Notes: generated by a model from the sequence alone, not told the origin. 64,000 bases of DNA from Vibrio jasicida CAIM 1864 = LMG 25398 (GCF_000400365.1 NZ_BAOG01000063.1:124001-188000), one strand, 5' to 3'. Shown: positions 35,878-45,965, numbered from the stretch's first letter. Numbers and translations are program-made.

Positions 35878-35943
35878 CCTCGCCGATTTTTCTAACACTC
35901 ACTTTAAATGCTAGTGAGCTCTTCAGGTCTTTATTTTTAAATT

Positions 35944-37050
35944 ATGATTATGAAATTGGTATTTTTTGCGAAAGAGATTCATCACTTTATCTTGCGTATT
36001 CATGCTGTGGATGGGAGAAAAAAGAAAGAAATTAGAACGTTAAGGCAAGGCTTATGTCGCACCCTACAGTTTGAAGGCGCGGGGTTTGAGCTCTATTCCT
36101 TGTTAGAACCAACACATGATATCTCCAAGGCTCAAGTGATACGTCTTGCTAAAGATAAACTGAAAATCTTAGTCCGAAAGTTCAAAAAAGAATTCGAGGA
36201 AAAAGAAAACGATGCCTTTGATGCTTTAGAGAACCAAGTTGTTGGTTATTTATTTAACTCTGAGCAGAAGGTGAGCCTAAAAGAGCTTTCTCAAAACCTC
36301 TATATCAAGGGTGTTTATGACCAAGAGATGCTCGTTACCACCATGAGTCGGTTGGTAAAAAATAACAAGGTGAATGTGATCCACACGGCTCTGGGCAGTA
36401 TGTATTACATTAATTATCGCAATAACTGGGTCTATGATGGTTCCAACCAATCCTACGTCCAATGTAAATGTCATTATCACTGTGCAACCTGCGAGCTGAA
36501 CTTGGACTGTGCCTATCAGCCAAAACACAAAATCGTGCGTGAGTTCTATAAGTTGATTGATGCTGGCTTGGCTGTCGCTACGGGAAAGTTGGAGAAAGAG
36601 AGTGATAGCTTGCTTGGTGACACCATTCGCTTTTACTCGAGTATTAAAACACCGAGCGAGACAAGAATATCGGAAGGTGTGGATTACACCGTGATCAACT
36701 CAACGGATGATCAGTTCGTTGTCATTGATAACTTGGGCGACCCATATAACGTGTTATTGGAAGACTTAAATTGGTTTCGTATGGATTTGGGTAATCAATG
36801 TAAGAGCAAGCAAGAGGAGGTTGCCGTCAAAAGGCGATTTATCAGCAACTACGAGTCAAAGCGTAAGACCAGAAATTGCATTGTTCAGTGCTTGTCATCC
36901 ATCGGCGACACTTCGGTATCGGTCGATACGTTAATGATAAAGCTAGGGTTGTTAAGACTGCCTATTGAAAAAGCGCTCACTCTGCTTGAAGAAGAAGGGG
37001 TGGTCAAAAGCCTAACTGAGGCTAACACCAAGAAGTACTTGCTATGCTAG
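35944..37050 (+). CDS. uncharacterised protein with Cys/His cluster and winged-helix-like ends
   Basis: 368 residues, soluble. Residues 174-189 hold a dense cluster (CKCHYHCATCELNLDC: five Cys and two His) that looks like a metal-binding site. The stretches around 95-150 (NQVVGYLFNSEQKVSLKELSQNLYIKGVYD) and 310-360 (TLMIKLGLLRLPIEKALTLLEEEGVV, both in parts) look like winged-helix modules. I do not recognise the family; a metal-sensing or DNA-binding regulator is one reading, from appearance only. The start may be this ATG or the one six bases later; no ribosome site is clear. It follows trkH by 66 bases. Confidence 0.7.
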   Translation: MIMKLVFFAKEIHHFILRIHAVDGRKKKEIRTLRQGLCRTLQFEGAGFELYSLLEPTHDISKAQVIRLAKDKLKILVRKFKKEFEEKENDAFDALENQVVGYLFNSEQKVSLKELSQNLYIKGVYDQEMLVTTMSRLVKNNKVNVIHTALGSMYYINYRNNWVYDGSNQSYVQCKCHYHCATCELNLDCAYQPKHKIVREFYKLIDAGLAVATGKLEKESDSLLGDTIRFYSSIKTPSETRISEGVDYTVINSTDDQFVVIDNLGDPYNVLLEDLNWFRMDLGNQCKSKQEEVAVKRRFISNYESKRKTRNCIVQCLSSIGDTSVSVDTLMIKLGLLRLPIEKALTLLEEEGVVKSLTEANTKKYLLC

Positions 37051-37269
37051 TTGAGTTTCGTGCTTTTAGCGGAGCGGTCATCTTTTCCTATCAAATCACG
37101 CCATCTTCACGATGGCACTGCGACCAGTTTTCTATAAGGGTAGGGGAGTGATTTAGATTTGAAGTCATATACCTTCATTTATGGATTGATTATCTATACA
37201 TGTCGCACAAAGAATCGACTATCTTGCTAGTATGCTTGACAGTATATAGATGTTAATTATTTGATAGCA

Positions 37270-38103
37270 ATGTTTTTTCATAATATTAATGCCAGCAATT
37301 TTAGACTACACAATTACAGAACTAAAAAGACCATATTTGTCAGAGTCTCAGGTTATCAAGGAGACATTACTATTAATGGTTCTCCCATTCAGGAGTTTAA
37401 CAATAGCTTAATTATCATTCCAAAAAACTCGTTTATTCACGTTAATATATCAAAGTTAACTGAGCAGTCTGAATTAGACTTCATTAGCTTAAATGATTTT
37501 GATATTGGCTTTATTAAGCGAGACCTTTACGAGTTAAACAAGTTTATCTTTGATAAGAGAAATCGAAAATTGTGTCGTTCGAGTGATGGCGGAAATTTCT
37601 TAAAAGCTCATAACAAAGATTTTTGTGATGTCTTTTTAATGAATCGGGTCGTTGATGGGCACCGTTGTATGGGGCGGTTGAACAAAGCGCTGCTTAGACA
37701 GAGTGTGGTTGACCTTCTGATTCACCTACATCTGGAAAACAAAGACATCAATATCGTCTTAAACATGAAAACTGATCTGTCGGTTTCTGAGAGATTGTCC
37801 AATCTGCTTATGCGTGAACCGAGGAAGCATTGGACGCTTGAGGCGGCGGCTTTGTCTATGGCGACCAGCATTTCTACCTTGAGGAGAGGATTATCAGCAG
37901 AGCAGAAGTCTTTCTCTTGCATCCTCAACGAGGTGAGGCTCAATGTCGCGATTCGGTATCTGAAGTTTAGTAACTTCAGCATATTGAAGATAAGCAACCT
38001 GAGTGGATTTAAGAGCTCCGCCTATTTCTGCACTGTGTTTAAAAAAAATAAACTTACCACACCTCAGCAGTTCAGAAGCCGCTTCAGAAAATCCATTGTT
38101 TAA
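37270..38103 (+). CDS. AraC-family regulator 2 (UreR/ToxT type)
   Basis: 277 residues from the ATG at 37270, chosen because it aligns with regulator 1 (MFFHN... to MFFHQ...); a TTG three codons upstream is less likely. N-terminal sensor domain (about 1-155) with VRVSGYQGDITINGSPIQ, then the double helix-turn-helix with LEAAALSMATSISTLRRGLS and ISNLSGFKSSAYFCTVFKK, both in parts. It is the last gene before the urease operon on the same strand, 460 bases upstream of ureD, so it is the best candidate for the urease activator, by analogy to UreR. Confidence 0.92.
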   Translation: MFFHNINASNFRLHNYRTKKTIFVRVSGYQGDITINGSPIQEFNNSLIIIPKNSFIHVNISKLTEQSELDFISLNDFDIGFIKRDLYELNKFIFDKRNRKLCRSSDGGNFLKAHNKDFCDVFLMNRVVDGHRCMGRLNKALLRQSVVDLLIHLHLENKDINIVLNMKTDLSVSERLSNLLMREPRKHWTLEAAALSMATSISTLRRGLSAEQKSFSCILNEVRLNVAIRYLKFSNFSILKISNLSGFKSSAYFCTVFKKNKLTTPQQFRSRFRKSIV

Positions 38104-38564
38104 GTTTATCGGTTTCCGGTAGTTCACTCTTATCTCATCGTTTAGCAATGATAGAAATTGTGAGTAAATTCACTGTTTATATTTTTTATTTAGTAACTCA
38201 GAAATAGTTTTAAACATTCCATTAATAATGAATTGATGCTGACATTTATATTGTAATCTTTTGGGCAAAATGTCTAATTTAGACTCCGCTTGATTCCTGT
38301 ATATTGTGTCCATTCGTTACAGCATCGATATAGAAATCCATGTGATTGTGTCAGTTTATTAATAGTGACGCTATGGGTGAAATTAAAGAAGAGAATTATT
38401 AAGCCTCTTTTTTTTTCACTAGGCGTTATTTATTACTCGTGATTTCTATTCCTATTCAGCGTTATTCGTTGAAGTTTGACCTATTTCACTCGTTACCAAT
38501 GAAACGGTAATAAGCATTTTAATCCTAAATTTTTATTTAAAGGTAGGTAGAAAGGTATGTTCAT
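38104..38564. promoter_or_regulatory. regulatory region upstream of ureD
   Basis: 460 bases, very AT-rich, no gene. It holds a perfect palindrome GTCTAA-T-TTAGAC at 38272-38284, and a weak hairpin followed by a run of nine T (about 38383-38412) that may end the regulator transcript. GGTAGGTAG and AAGG just before 38560 serve as the ureD ribosome site. The urease promoter must lie here, but its -10/-35 is not obvious in such AT-rich sequence. Confidence 0.6.
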
Positions 38565-39473
38565 ATGACAGATTTCCAAACGACAACGACTGACAAAACC
38601 AATACACCTCGTGTTGAACAAGGTTTTGGTCTCAATCGTCAGTGGTTAGCGTCTTTGACATTAAAATTTGGTGCTCATGCTGAAGGCAATTCTAGTGTCA
38701 CACGATTAAATACCCTACGACACTTTGGACCCCTGATTGTCCAAAGACCTTTCTATCCTGAGGGCAAAGATGGCTGTTGCCATGTCTACATTCTGCACCC
38801 GCCTGGTGGCTTGGTGAGTGGTGACGAGCTGAACTTCAACATTGGTGTACAAAGTGACGCTCACGCTTTAGTGACAACCCCCGCCGCAAACAAGCTGTAC
38901 AAAGCTGACCGCAACTTGGTGCCGTGGAAACAACATACCAACTTGGATGTTGAGGATAACGCCATTTTAGAGTGGCTTCCTCAAGAGTCGATTGCTTTTG
39001 ATGGTTCTATTGGTGACCAAACTTGCACGATCAACTTGGGTACAAATGCCAAGTGTCTTGGCTGGGAAATTACCGTTCTTGGGCGACCTGCCAGTGAGTT
39101 GCCATTCAACAGTGGGTGTATCACCCAGCAATTTAACCTCTACCAAAATGGCAAACCGCTGTGGCTTGAAAGACAAAAGGTCGACCCGACTCATCCGCGT
39201 TTTACCGGTAAGTGGGGACAAGGCGGTTCAACGGTTCACGCCAATATGTGGGCGGTGGGTCTAGACGATCCAAAACAAGCCATTTTAGCGCTTCGAGAGC
39301 ACATGCCAGCATCCGACCGTTGGGCGGTGAGTGAGCGACGTGGCGTGTTAGTCGTTCGTTATCTCGGTACCGAAAGAAACGAAGTTTGGGACTTATTCCA
39401 ACAAGCGAGAGAGGTGTTGCGTCCGATGCTTATTGGCATGGAACCGGTGATACCAAGAATCTGGCTGACTTAA
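38565..39473 (+). CDS. ureD: urease accessory protein UreD
   Basis: 302 residues. UreD (UreH) signatures are present: RHFGPLIVQRPFYPEG (about 48-63), LHPPGGLVSGDEL (about 74-86), TTPAANKLYKAD (about 101-112) and LEWLPQESIAFDG (about 131-143). UreD binds apo-urease and, with UreF and UreG, delivers nickel through a channel. It is first in the ureDABCEFG operon, the common proteobacterial order. ATG at 38565 follows AAAGGTAGGT. The ten N-terminal residues are Thr-rich and probably disordered. Confidence 0.96.
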   Translation: MTDFQTTTTDKTNTPRVEQGFGLNRQWLASLTLKFGAHAEGNSSVTRLNTLRHFGPLIVQRPFYPEGKDGCCHVYILHPPGGLVSGDELNFNIGVQSDAHALVTTPAANKLYKADRNLVPWKQHTNLDVEDNAILEWLPQESIAFDGSIGDQTCTINLGTNAKCLGWEITVLGRPASELPFNSGCITQQFNLYQNGKPLWLERQKVDPTHPRFTGKWGQGGSTVHANMWAVGLDDPKQAILALREHMPASDRWAVSERRGVLVVRYLGTERNEVWDLFQQAREVLRPMLIGMEPVIPRIWLT

Positions 39474-39550
39474 TCAAACTCGAATTATAACGCCTTATTA
39501 AACATCTAATAACGCGATTTTATATTGAAAATCATGAAACGGAGTAAACG

Positions 39551-39853
39551 ATGGAATTAACACCTAGAGATAAAGACAAATTACTTTTGTTCACTGCAGG
39601 TCTGCTTGCTGAAAGACGTAAAGAAAAAGGCATCAAGCTGAATTACCCAGAATCTGTTGCGCTGATCAGCTGCGCAATCATGGAAGGTGCACGTGAAGGG
39701 CGCACCGTTGCAGAAATGATGAGTGCAGGTCGTGAAATCTTAACTCGTGCTGATGTTCAGCCTGGCATTGCTGAAATGATTGAAACAGTACAAGTAGAAG
39801 CAACTTTCCCTGACGGCACAAAGCTAGTGACTGTGCACAACCCGATTATTTAA
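39551..39853 (+). CDS. ureA: urease gamma subunit
   Basis: 100 residues, standard length. The hallmark stretches are [43 protein letters not shown], and [20 protein letters not shown], each read in parts. It forms the (UreABC)3 trimer with the beta and alpha subunits. GGAG lies six bases before the ATG. It is followed by ureB after a ten-base gap. Confidence 0.97.
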   Translation: MELTPRDKDKLLLFTAGLLAERRKEKGIKLNYPESVALISCAIMEGAREGRTVAEMMSAGREILTRADVQPGIAEMIETVQVEATFPDGTKLVTVHNPII

Positions 39854-39863
39854 GGAGACCGCC

Positions 39864-40184
39864 ATGTTTGCAGGTGAATACCAACTAAAAGCGGATGACA
39901 TTGAGCTGTGTACTGACCGCACAACTATCCCAGTGAAAGTTTCTAATACGGGTGACCGCCCTGTTCAGGTTGGCTCGCACTACCACTTTGCTGAAGCGAA
40001 CCGCGCTTTATCTTTTGACCGAGAGCTTGCTTACGGTCACCGTCTAGCGATCGCCGCTGGCATGTCAATCCGATTCGAACCAGGTCAAACCCGCGAAGTG
40101 GAGCTGATTCCGTTCGCTGGCTTACGTCAAGTTTACGGCTTCCGTGGCGACGTGATGGGCTCACTAGATAACAATTCTAAGTAA
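39864..40184 (+). CDS. ureB: urease beta subunit
   Basis: 106 residues. The signatures [23 protein letters not shown] (in parts) and [21 protein letters not shown] are those of the beta subunit. AAGGAG precedes the start. Separate gamma and beta subunits rule out the fused Helicobacter UreA form. The C-terminus is short, as in Klebsiella. Confidence 0.97.
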   Translation: MFAGEYQLKADDIELCTDRTTIPVKVSNTGDRPVQVGSHYHFAEANRALSFDRELAYGHRLAIAAGMSIRFEPGQTREVELIPFAGLRQVYGFRGDVMGSLDNNSK

Positions 40185-40195
40185 AGGTAACAGTA

Positions 40196-41899
40196 ATGAA
40201 GATTTCTAGACAAGCGTATGTAGACATGTACGGTCCTACGACGGGCGACAAAGTCCGTCTGGGTGATACAGAGCTATGGATTGAGATTGAAAAAGACCAC
40301 ACGCACTACGGTGAAGAAGTCGTATTTGGTGGCGGTAAAGTAATCCGTGACGGTATGGGTCAGAGCCAGCGTTGTGATGACGCAGTAATGGATACGGTTA
40401 TTACTAACGTTATCATCATGGATTACTGGGGCATCGTTAAAGCTGACGTTGGCCTTAAGCAAGGTCGTATCGCAGCTATCGGTAAAGCGGGCAACCCAGA
40501 CGTACAGCCGAATGTTGATATCATCATTGGTCCTGGTACTGAAATTATCGCAGGTGAGAACCAAATTCTAACCGCAGGTGGTATCGATACACACATCCAT
40601 TTTATCTGTCCGCAACAGATTGATGAAGCTCTGATGAGCGGTGTAACGACCATGATTGGCGGCGGTACGGGTCCTGCAACAGGCAGTCTAGCGACAACCA
40701 GCACATCGGGTCCTTGGCACATTGGCAAGATGATGCAAGCGGTCGATGATCTACCAATGAACATTGGTCTACTGGGCAAAGGCAGTGCAAGTACGCCTGA
40801 AGCGCTTGAGCAACAAGTTAAAGCGGGCGCAATGAGTCTGAAGATTCACGAAGACTTTGGTGCGACTGCCGCATGTATTCACAACGCCTTGAACGTTGCA
40901 GATCGCTACGATGTTCAGGTTGCGCTTCACTCAGATAGCTTGAACGAATCTGGCTTCCTACAAGATACGCTGGCTGCATTTAAAGATCGTTGTATCCATA
41001 CCTACCACACTGAAGGTGCGGGCGGTGGTCACGCTCCAGACATCATTGCAGCGTGTGCACTGCCAAATGTACTGCCTTCTTCAACAAACCCAACGCGTCC
41101 GTACACCATCAATACCGTTGATGAGCACTTGGATATGTTGATGGAGTGTCACCACCTAGATCCAAACATCCCTGAAGACGTTGCATTTGCTGACTCTCGT
41201 ATTCGTCGCGAAAGTATTGCCGCAGAAGACATTCTTCACGATATGGGCGTGATCTCGATGATGTCATCAGATTCACAAGCAATGGGACGTGTGGGTGAAG
41301 TGGTATGTCGTACTTGGCAGACAGCGAACAAGATGCGAGTACAGCGCGGTCTACTTCCTGAAGACCAAGATCTTGGCGCAGATAACTTCCGTGCGAAGCG
41401 CTACATCGCGAAATACACCATTAACCCAGCCATCACTCACGGTATCGCACACGAAGTGGGCTCGATTGAAGTAGGTAAATTCGCTGACTTGGTGCTTTGG
41501 AAACCAGCATTCTTCGGCGTTAAGCCGTCCATCATCTTGAAAGGTGGCATGATCGCAGGCGCTGCGATGGGCGATCCAAACGCGGCGATCTCAACGCCTC
41601 AGCCAGTTCACTACCGCAACATGTTTGGCTCACTAGGTCGCGCAGTGTCAGCGACGCGCATGACGTTTGTTAGCCAAGCTGCGATGAACACGGGTCTAGA
41701 AGAAAAGCTGGGTCTGAACAGCCCGCTTGTTGCGTGTAAAGACGTTCGTAACAAGACCAAACAAGACATGAAGCACAACGATGTGTGTCCTGAACTGACC
41801 GTTGACCCACAAACTTATGAAGTAAGTGCAGACGGCGTTCTATTGACGTGTGAACCAGCAACAGAAGTTCCGTTGGCTCAACGCTACCATTTGTTCTAA
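40196..41899 (+). CDS. ureC: urease alpha (catalytic) subunit
   Basis: 567 residues, full length. All active-site residues are present one position earlier than in Klebsiella: His133 and His135 (GIDTHIHF), Lys216 to be carbamylated (SLKIHED), His245 (ALHSD), His271 ([13 protein letters not shown]), the flap Cys318-His319 (MECHHLD) and Asp359 (SSDSQAMG). It binds two nickel ions and hydrolyses urea to ammonia and carbamate, then CO2. There is no sign of inactivation. It is cytoplasmic; no urea transporter of the UreI or Utp kind is seen beside it. Confidence 0.98.
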   Translation: MKISRQAYVDMYGPTTGDKVRLGDTELWIEIEKDHTHYGEEVVFGGGKVIRDGMGQSQRCDDAVMDTVITNVIIMDYWGIVKADVGLKQGRIAAIGKAGNPDVQPNVDIIIGPGTEIIAGENQILTAGGIDTHIHFICPQQIDEALMSGVTTMIGGGTGPATGSLATTSTSGPWHIGKMMQAVDDLPMNIGLLGKGSASTPEALEQQVKAGAMSLKIHEDFGATAACIHNALNVADRYDVQVALHSDSLNESGFLQDTLAAFKDRCIHTYHTEGAGGGHAPDIIAACALPNVLPSSTNPTRPYTINTVDEHLDMLMECHHLDPNIPEDVAFADSRIRRESIAAEDILHDMGVISMMSSDSQAMGRVGEVVCRTWQTANKMRVQRGLLPEDQDLGADNFRAKRYIAKYTINPAITHGIAHEVGSIEVGKFADLVLWKPAFFGVKPSIILKGGMIAGAAMGDPNAAISTPQPVHYRNMFGSLGRAVSATRMTFVSQAAMNTGLEEKLGLNSPLVACKDVRNKTKQDMKHNDVCPELTVDPQTYEVSADGVLLTCEPATEVPLAQRYHLF

Positions 41900-41918
41900 T
41901 TAACAGTAAGGGCTTGCA

Positions 41919-42428
41919 ATGCTTGAACTAACAAAACGATTAGATACCAATACGGAATGTGAGGTATTCGATAGTCTTATTCTTCCTTATGAGCTGCGTA
42001 TCCGAGGGCGCCTGAAAGGAGTGACGGAAAAGGGACATGATGTCGGTTTGTTTCTCGATCGTGGACCAGTATTACGTGATGGCGACCTGCTAGAAGCGAA
42101 AACGGGTGAAGTGATTCGTGTCCATGCAGCGAACGAACCCGTCACGACGGCTTACATCAACGGCACGCTTCCTCTCGCTCGCCTTTGTTATCACCTAGGC
42201 AACCGCCACACGTTGCTTGCGGTTGGTCAGGATGAAGACGGACGTTGTTGGGTACGAATGACGCCGGACCATGTGCTTGAAGAATTGGCACTGCTGCTTG
42301 GTGCAACATTGACGCATCATCAAGCGCCTTTTGACCCAGAATCCGGTGCGTACGCGCATGTTGGTCGTGAGCAATCTCATGATCACTCTCATGGTCACCA
42401 TCACCACGGGCATCAGCATGAACACTAA
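41919..42428 (+). CDS. ureE: urease accessory protein UreE (nickel chaperone)
   Basis: 169 residues. The N-terminal peptide-binding part (about 1-75) and C-terminal metal domain are followed by a His-rich tail (HDHSHGHHHHGHQHEH, about 154-169), the typical nickel store. UreE hands nickel to UreG. Its 3' end overlaps the start of ureF by 11 bases. Confidence 0.96.
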   Translation: MLELTKRLDTNTECEVFDSLILPYELRIRGRLKGVTEKGHDVGLFLDRGPVLRDGDLLEAKTGEVIRVHAANEPVTTAYINGTLPLARLCYHLGNRHTLLAVGQDEDGRCWVRMTPDHVLEELALLLGATLTHHQAPFDPESGAYAHVGREQSHDHSHGHHHHGHQHEH

Positions 42429-43125
42429 TACTTCTGATCGTGAAGTCGGTGATCTAGCACTACTTGGTTTGATGCAATTTATTAGCCCAGCACTTCCTAT
42501 TGGTGCGTTTGCTTGGTCGCAAGGGCTAGAAAGCGCTTTTGAGCTTGGTTGGGTGAAAAACGAAGAAGAGCTTGGTGCGTGGCTGGAAGGCGTGCTTGAT
42601 GACGGTTTATCGCGTTGCGAATTACCTGTGCTAGCGCGCTTGTATCACTCGTGGGCGAATCGTGATTGCCAAGAAGTGACGTTTTGGAACGATTGGCTGT
42701 TAGCGAATCGCGAAACCTCTGAGTTATGCGAAGAAGACATTCGTCTTGGTCAAGCATTAATAGACTTACTGACCAATCTTGAAATGCACCCTCAGCTGCA
42801 TGTTGAAGGGGCAAAACAGCTTCAAGAACCTGGATACGTGACTATGTTTGCTTGGGTTACACAGCTTAACCATATTCCTGTTCGACAAAGCCTGCTTGGC
42901 TTTGCATGGGGATGGTTAGAAAACCAATTGGCGGTGGCATGTAAAGCACTACCGCTGGGGCATACCGCAGCACAGCGTCTGTGTATTCGACTGCAACCTA
43001 AGCTTGTTGAAGCGGTCGAATCAGCCCTCTGTTTAGAGGATTGGGAGCTAGGTCCAACGCTTCCTGGCTTAGCGCTAGGAAGTGCAAAACATGAAACGCA
43101 ATATTCAAGACTATTTCGAAGCTAA
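42418..43125 (+). CDS. ureF: urease accessory protein UreF
   Basis: 235 residues from the ATG at 42418, inside the His-tail codons of ureE; longer in-frame extensions upstream only mirror the ureE tail. The motifs ISPALPIGAFAWSQGLE (about 17-33) and the C-terminal PGLALGSAKHETQYSRLF (about 215-232) are UreF hallmarks. UreF bridges UreD and UreG in the maturation complex and gates GTP hydrolysis. The 11-base overlap makes coupled translation likely. Confidence 0.95.
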   Translation: MNTNTSDREVGDLALLGLMQFISPALPIGAFAWSQGLESAFELGWVKNEEELGAWLEGVLDDGLSRCELPVLARLYHSWANRDCQEVTFWNDWLLANRETSELCEEDIRLGQALIDLLTNLEMHPQLHVEGAKQLQEPGYVTMFAWVTQLNHIPVRQSLLGFAWGWLENQLAVACKALPLGHTAAQRLCIRLQPKLVEAVESALCLEDWELGPTLPGLALGSAKHETQYSRLFRS

Positions 43126-43155
43126 TTTGCTTTAAAGAACAAAAGGAAAATTAAT

Positions 43156-43770
43156 ATGACACAGTGTTTACGTGTTGGTGTAGGCGGTCCTGTTGGTTCT
43201 GGTAAAACAGCGTTGCTACGTAAATTGTGTAAAGCACTTAAAGATCATTACAACATCGCGGTTGTAACGAACGATATTTACACCCGTGAAGATGCGGACT
43301 TCTTGCTAAAACATGACGCGCTGCCATCGGATCGTATTCTTGGCGTAGAAACAGGCGGCTGCCCACATACTGCGATCCGTGAAGACGCTTCGATGAACCT
43401 AGCGGCGGTGAACGACTTACAATCGCGTCATCCAGACCTTGAGCTAGTGATGATCGAATCTGGTGGTGATAACTTGGCTGCGACATTTAGCCCAGAGCTG
43501 TCTGACCTAACGATTTACGTTATTGATGTGTCTGCAGGCGACAAGATCCCACGTAAAGGTGGTCCGGGTATCACTAAGTCAGATCTATTGATCATTAATA
43601 AAATCGACATTGCTGAATATGTACACGCGTCTCTCGATATTATGGACCGTGATGCGAAGAAGATGCGTGGCGATCGTCCATTTATTTTCGCGAACTTACA
43701 TGACGGTGTTGGTTTAGAAGATATTATTCGCTTTATTTTGAAAGAAGGTATGCTGCCTGACCGTAGATAG
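43156..43770 (+). CDS. ureG: urease accessory GTPase UreG, operon copy
   Basis: 204 residues. P-loop [11 protein letters not shown] (about 10-20), the metal-binding [15 protein letters not shown] (Cys-Pro-His at about 66-68), [15 protein letters not shown] and the guanine-specific NKID. UreG dimerises around nickel at the CPH motif and releases it to apo-urease on GTP hydrolysis. It ends the core ure operon and is followed by a hairpin. A second copy occurs at 54320. Confidence 0.97.
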   Translation: MTQCLRVGVGGPVGSGKTALLRKLCKALKDHYNIAVVTNDIYTREDADFLLKHDALPSDRILGVETGGCPHTAIREDASMNLAAVNDLQSRHPDLELVMIESGGDNLAATFSPELSDLTIYVIDVSAGDKIPRKGGPGITKSDLLIINKIDIAEYVHASLDIMDRDAKKMRGDRPFIFANLHDGVGLEDIIRFILKEGMLPDRR

Positions 43771-43845
43771 CATCAATCTTCTTTTAATATAAAAACGATA
43801 TTTACCCTAGCGTCTCCCTACGAAAATTATTTAACTCTGTATTAA

Positions 43846-43886
43846 TTAAGCCATACCAGTCATTGAGTACTGGTATGGCTTATTAA
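43846..43886 (+). terminator. strong hairpin after ureG
   Basis: TTAAGCCATACCAGT / ACTGGTATGGCTTAT, 15 pairs around an eight-base loop. No T run follows directly, though the sequence is U-rich 10 bases on. It may be a weak terminator separating ureG from the permease gene or a 3'-end stabiliser. Confidence 0.55.
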
Positions 43887-43968
43887 TGCATATTTTTATT
43901 TTGCTAAATAACAATGTGCGTTAATTAAAAAATCCAATATTACTTTTATTTACATTCTGGGGCTATTT

Positions 43969-45021
43969 ATGTCTGAAGTTAGAACCGCGTCCACATCTGG
44001 ACCAGAAAATAAAATGAGCAAACCACTTGCTTATATGTTTATTATGATTGGTATTATTGCGTTAGCATTTTCTGCCATCATGGTAAAAGAGGCCAACTTT
44101 GAACCAGCAACCAACGCGTTTTTACGTTGTTTAGTAGGTTTCTTAGTTTTAATTCCTTTTGCTGTCTCTGAAATTAAAAAGAAAGGCTTAATTAACAAAT
44201 CAGGTTTTGCACTCGCTATCGTCGCTGGTATTTTCCTTGGTCTTGATATGACCTCTTGGAACTTTGCGATCTTCTTTATTGGTGCGGGCATCTCATCTAT
44301 CTTGCTTAACCTACAGATCATCATCATGCCATTGCTTGCCATGACGTTTGATAAGTTTAAGCCGGAGAAAAGCTTCTGGTTCCTAGTACCGATTATGTTG
44401 TTCGGTATTGTTCTAGCGGGTGGTGTTCTAGAAGGCGGTCCATCCGAAGGTCCAAGCACCATGTGGGGCTATCCAATTGCGCTAGTGGGTACGATTCTGG
44501 GTATTAAATCGGGTATTTGTTACGCGCTATACCTCTACACTAGCCGTAAGTCGGGCACACTGAACGCAGGTCGCTACTTCCAGCCACTGATGTGGGTATT
44601 CCTTGCTCAGCTTATCCCTGCTGCGATTGTTATGGCGACGACGCACGGTTTCAACATTACCACGGGTGTTCTTGTCGACGGCAAACTGCCACTATCAGCG
44701 GCTGATGGTTCGATTGCGGGTGATGCGATTAATATGAGCAACTGGATCTGGATTGTGATCTTAGGTGTTGTTGGTCATGCGGTTGCTTGGGTATTTGTAC
44801 AAATTGGTTCGGTAAACTTGGACCCAACCGTTGTTGCAGGTCTATTGCTATTAAGCCCAATTACTACCGTTCTTGTTGCACCATTTACAAGTGGTGAGTC
44901 GGTGACGCTATTGCAGTCAATCGGTGTGGTGATTGTACTCGTTGCGGTGGCGTATCAGAATGGTCTGCATACTGCCGTGCTAAACAAGTTCAAAGGCGAG
45001 CCAGCGAAAGTGGAAGGCTAA
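43969..45021 (+). CDS. DMT-superfamily (EamA-type) permease linked to urease
   Basis: 350 residues with about ten membrane segments, the EamA double repeat (first half to about 150, second from about 165). A long extracellular loop around 225-255 (HGFNITTGVLVDGKLPLSAADGSIAGDAINMSN, read in parts) is a family variation. EamA proteins export or import metabolites; here it follows ureG by 200 bases, so transport of urea, ammonium or a metal is conceivable. No HisK-type metal-binding tail is seen. The substrate is a guess; the fold is not. Confidence 0.85.
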   Translation: MSEVRTASTSGPENKMSKPLAYMFIMIGIIALAFSAIMVKEANFEPATNAFLRCLVGFLVLIPFAVSEIKKKGLINKSGFALAIVAGIFLGLDMTSWNFAIFFIGAGISSILLNLQIIIMPLLAMTFDKFKPEKSFWFLVPIMLFGIVLAGGVLEGGPSEGPSTMWGYPIALVGTILGIKSGICYALYLYTSRKSGTLNAGRYFQPLMWVFLAQLIPAAIVMATTHGFNITTGVLVDGKLPLSAADGSIAGDAINMSNWIWIVILGVVGHAVAWVFVQIGSVNLDPTVVAGLLLLSPITTVLVAPFTSGESVTLLQSIGVVIVLVAVAYQNGLHTAVLNKFKGEPAKVEG

Positions 45022-45047
45022 GCTTCAGTTCTTATAAACATAATAGA

Positions 45048-45082
45048 AAGCCCAATATTAACGCCAATATTGGGCTTTTTTA
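45048..45082 (+). terminator. intrinsic terminator after the permease gene
   Basis: AAGCCCAATATT / AATATTGGGCTT with six-base loop and six T residues; end of the urease transcript. Confidence 0.95.
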
Positions 45083-45134
45083 GGTTTTGTGGATTATGAG
45101 CTTCGATTGTGTTTGTTTGGCTATGAGGGAGTGA

Positions 45135-45965
45135 TTAGTACTTGAGTGTCAGCAGTGATGAACCGTTGTTTTCTCTAGAATATTGTCTGAACTTTGAGGG
45201 CGTAAGATTGTACTTTCGTTTGAATGCATCACAGAAGTAAGCCGAACTACCAAAGCCACAACGATGGCTGATCTCACTGACATTGTAGGAAGTGAACGTC
45301 AGCATATTGAGTGCAATGCCCATTCTTACATCTAACAGCAATTGGCTGAAAGAGACGTCTTCTTTATTCAAGTGTCTTCTTAGCGTGGAAGAGGAGATGA
45401 ACAGCTTGCTGGCGACTTCCTCAATTTGCCACTTATGAGTCGGATCTTGGCTTATCATCCGAGTGATAACTTCTCGCTTTGATTGGTAATGATCGGATTT
45501 GAACATTCGAACAATATCCATTTCATAGTAACTCATTGTTAAGAATATAAAAAACAGAGATTCCTCAACCAGTAACGTCTTTAAGGTGTGGTTACTTAAG
45601 GTGTCATGCCCCTCTTTTAATATTTTGAATCTGTCCTTTATCTCGAAGTTGTCACTGATAGCGTAAGAGATATTATTGGCACCAAATGCCCGTTGTGGAA
45701 CTTTAGCAATCAGAGAGTCGATCGTATGGTTGGATACAGTCAGTATTTGAACCTCAATGCACTGTGTTGGGCTCTCACTGCGTAAGTCACACCAAACCCG
45801 GCTGTATTGGGGAACCATCAAGATAGTTGGGGAGGTAATGGCGATTTTACTGTCATTGATGGACACCAGTCCTTTGGCTTCAGAGAGATATATTATGTAA
45901 TGATGTTCCACATAAAACTCTCTGAGCGTTATCGTTTTACAGTCAATTACTTTTCTATACTTCAT
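45135..45965 (-). CDS. AraC-family regulator 3
   Basis: 276 residues from the ATG at 45965, which aligns with regulator 4 (MKYR... with MEYR...). Sensor half (about 1-165) contains LREFYVEHHYIIYL and TILMVPQYSRVWCDL; the C-terminal double helix-turn-helix has IEEVASKLFISSSTLRRHL and ISHRCGFGSSAYFCDAFKRKYNLTP, both read in parts. It is much closer to the regulator at 52698 than to the two plus-strand ones, so the island holds two pairs. It is divergent from the ABC importer at 46185 across 220 bases, so it may control that importer. Confidence 0.92.
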   Translation of the reverse strand: MKYRKVIDCKTITLREFYVEHHYIIYLSEAKGLVSINDSKIAITSPTILMVPQYSRVWCDLRSESPTQCIEVQILTVSNHTIDSLIAKVPQRAFGANNISYAISDNFEIKDRFKILKEGHDTLSNHTLKTLLVEESLFFIFLTMSYYEMDIVRMFKSDHYQSKREVITRMISQDPTHKWQIEEVASKLFISSSTLRRHLNKEDVSFSQLLLDVRMGIALNMLTFTSYNVSEISHRCGFGSSAYFCDAFKRKYNLTPSKFRQYSRENNGSSLLTLKY

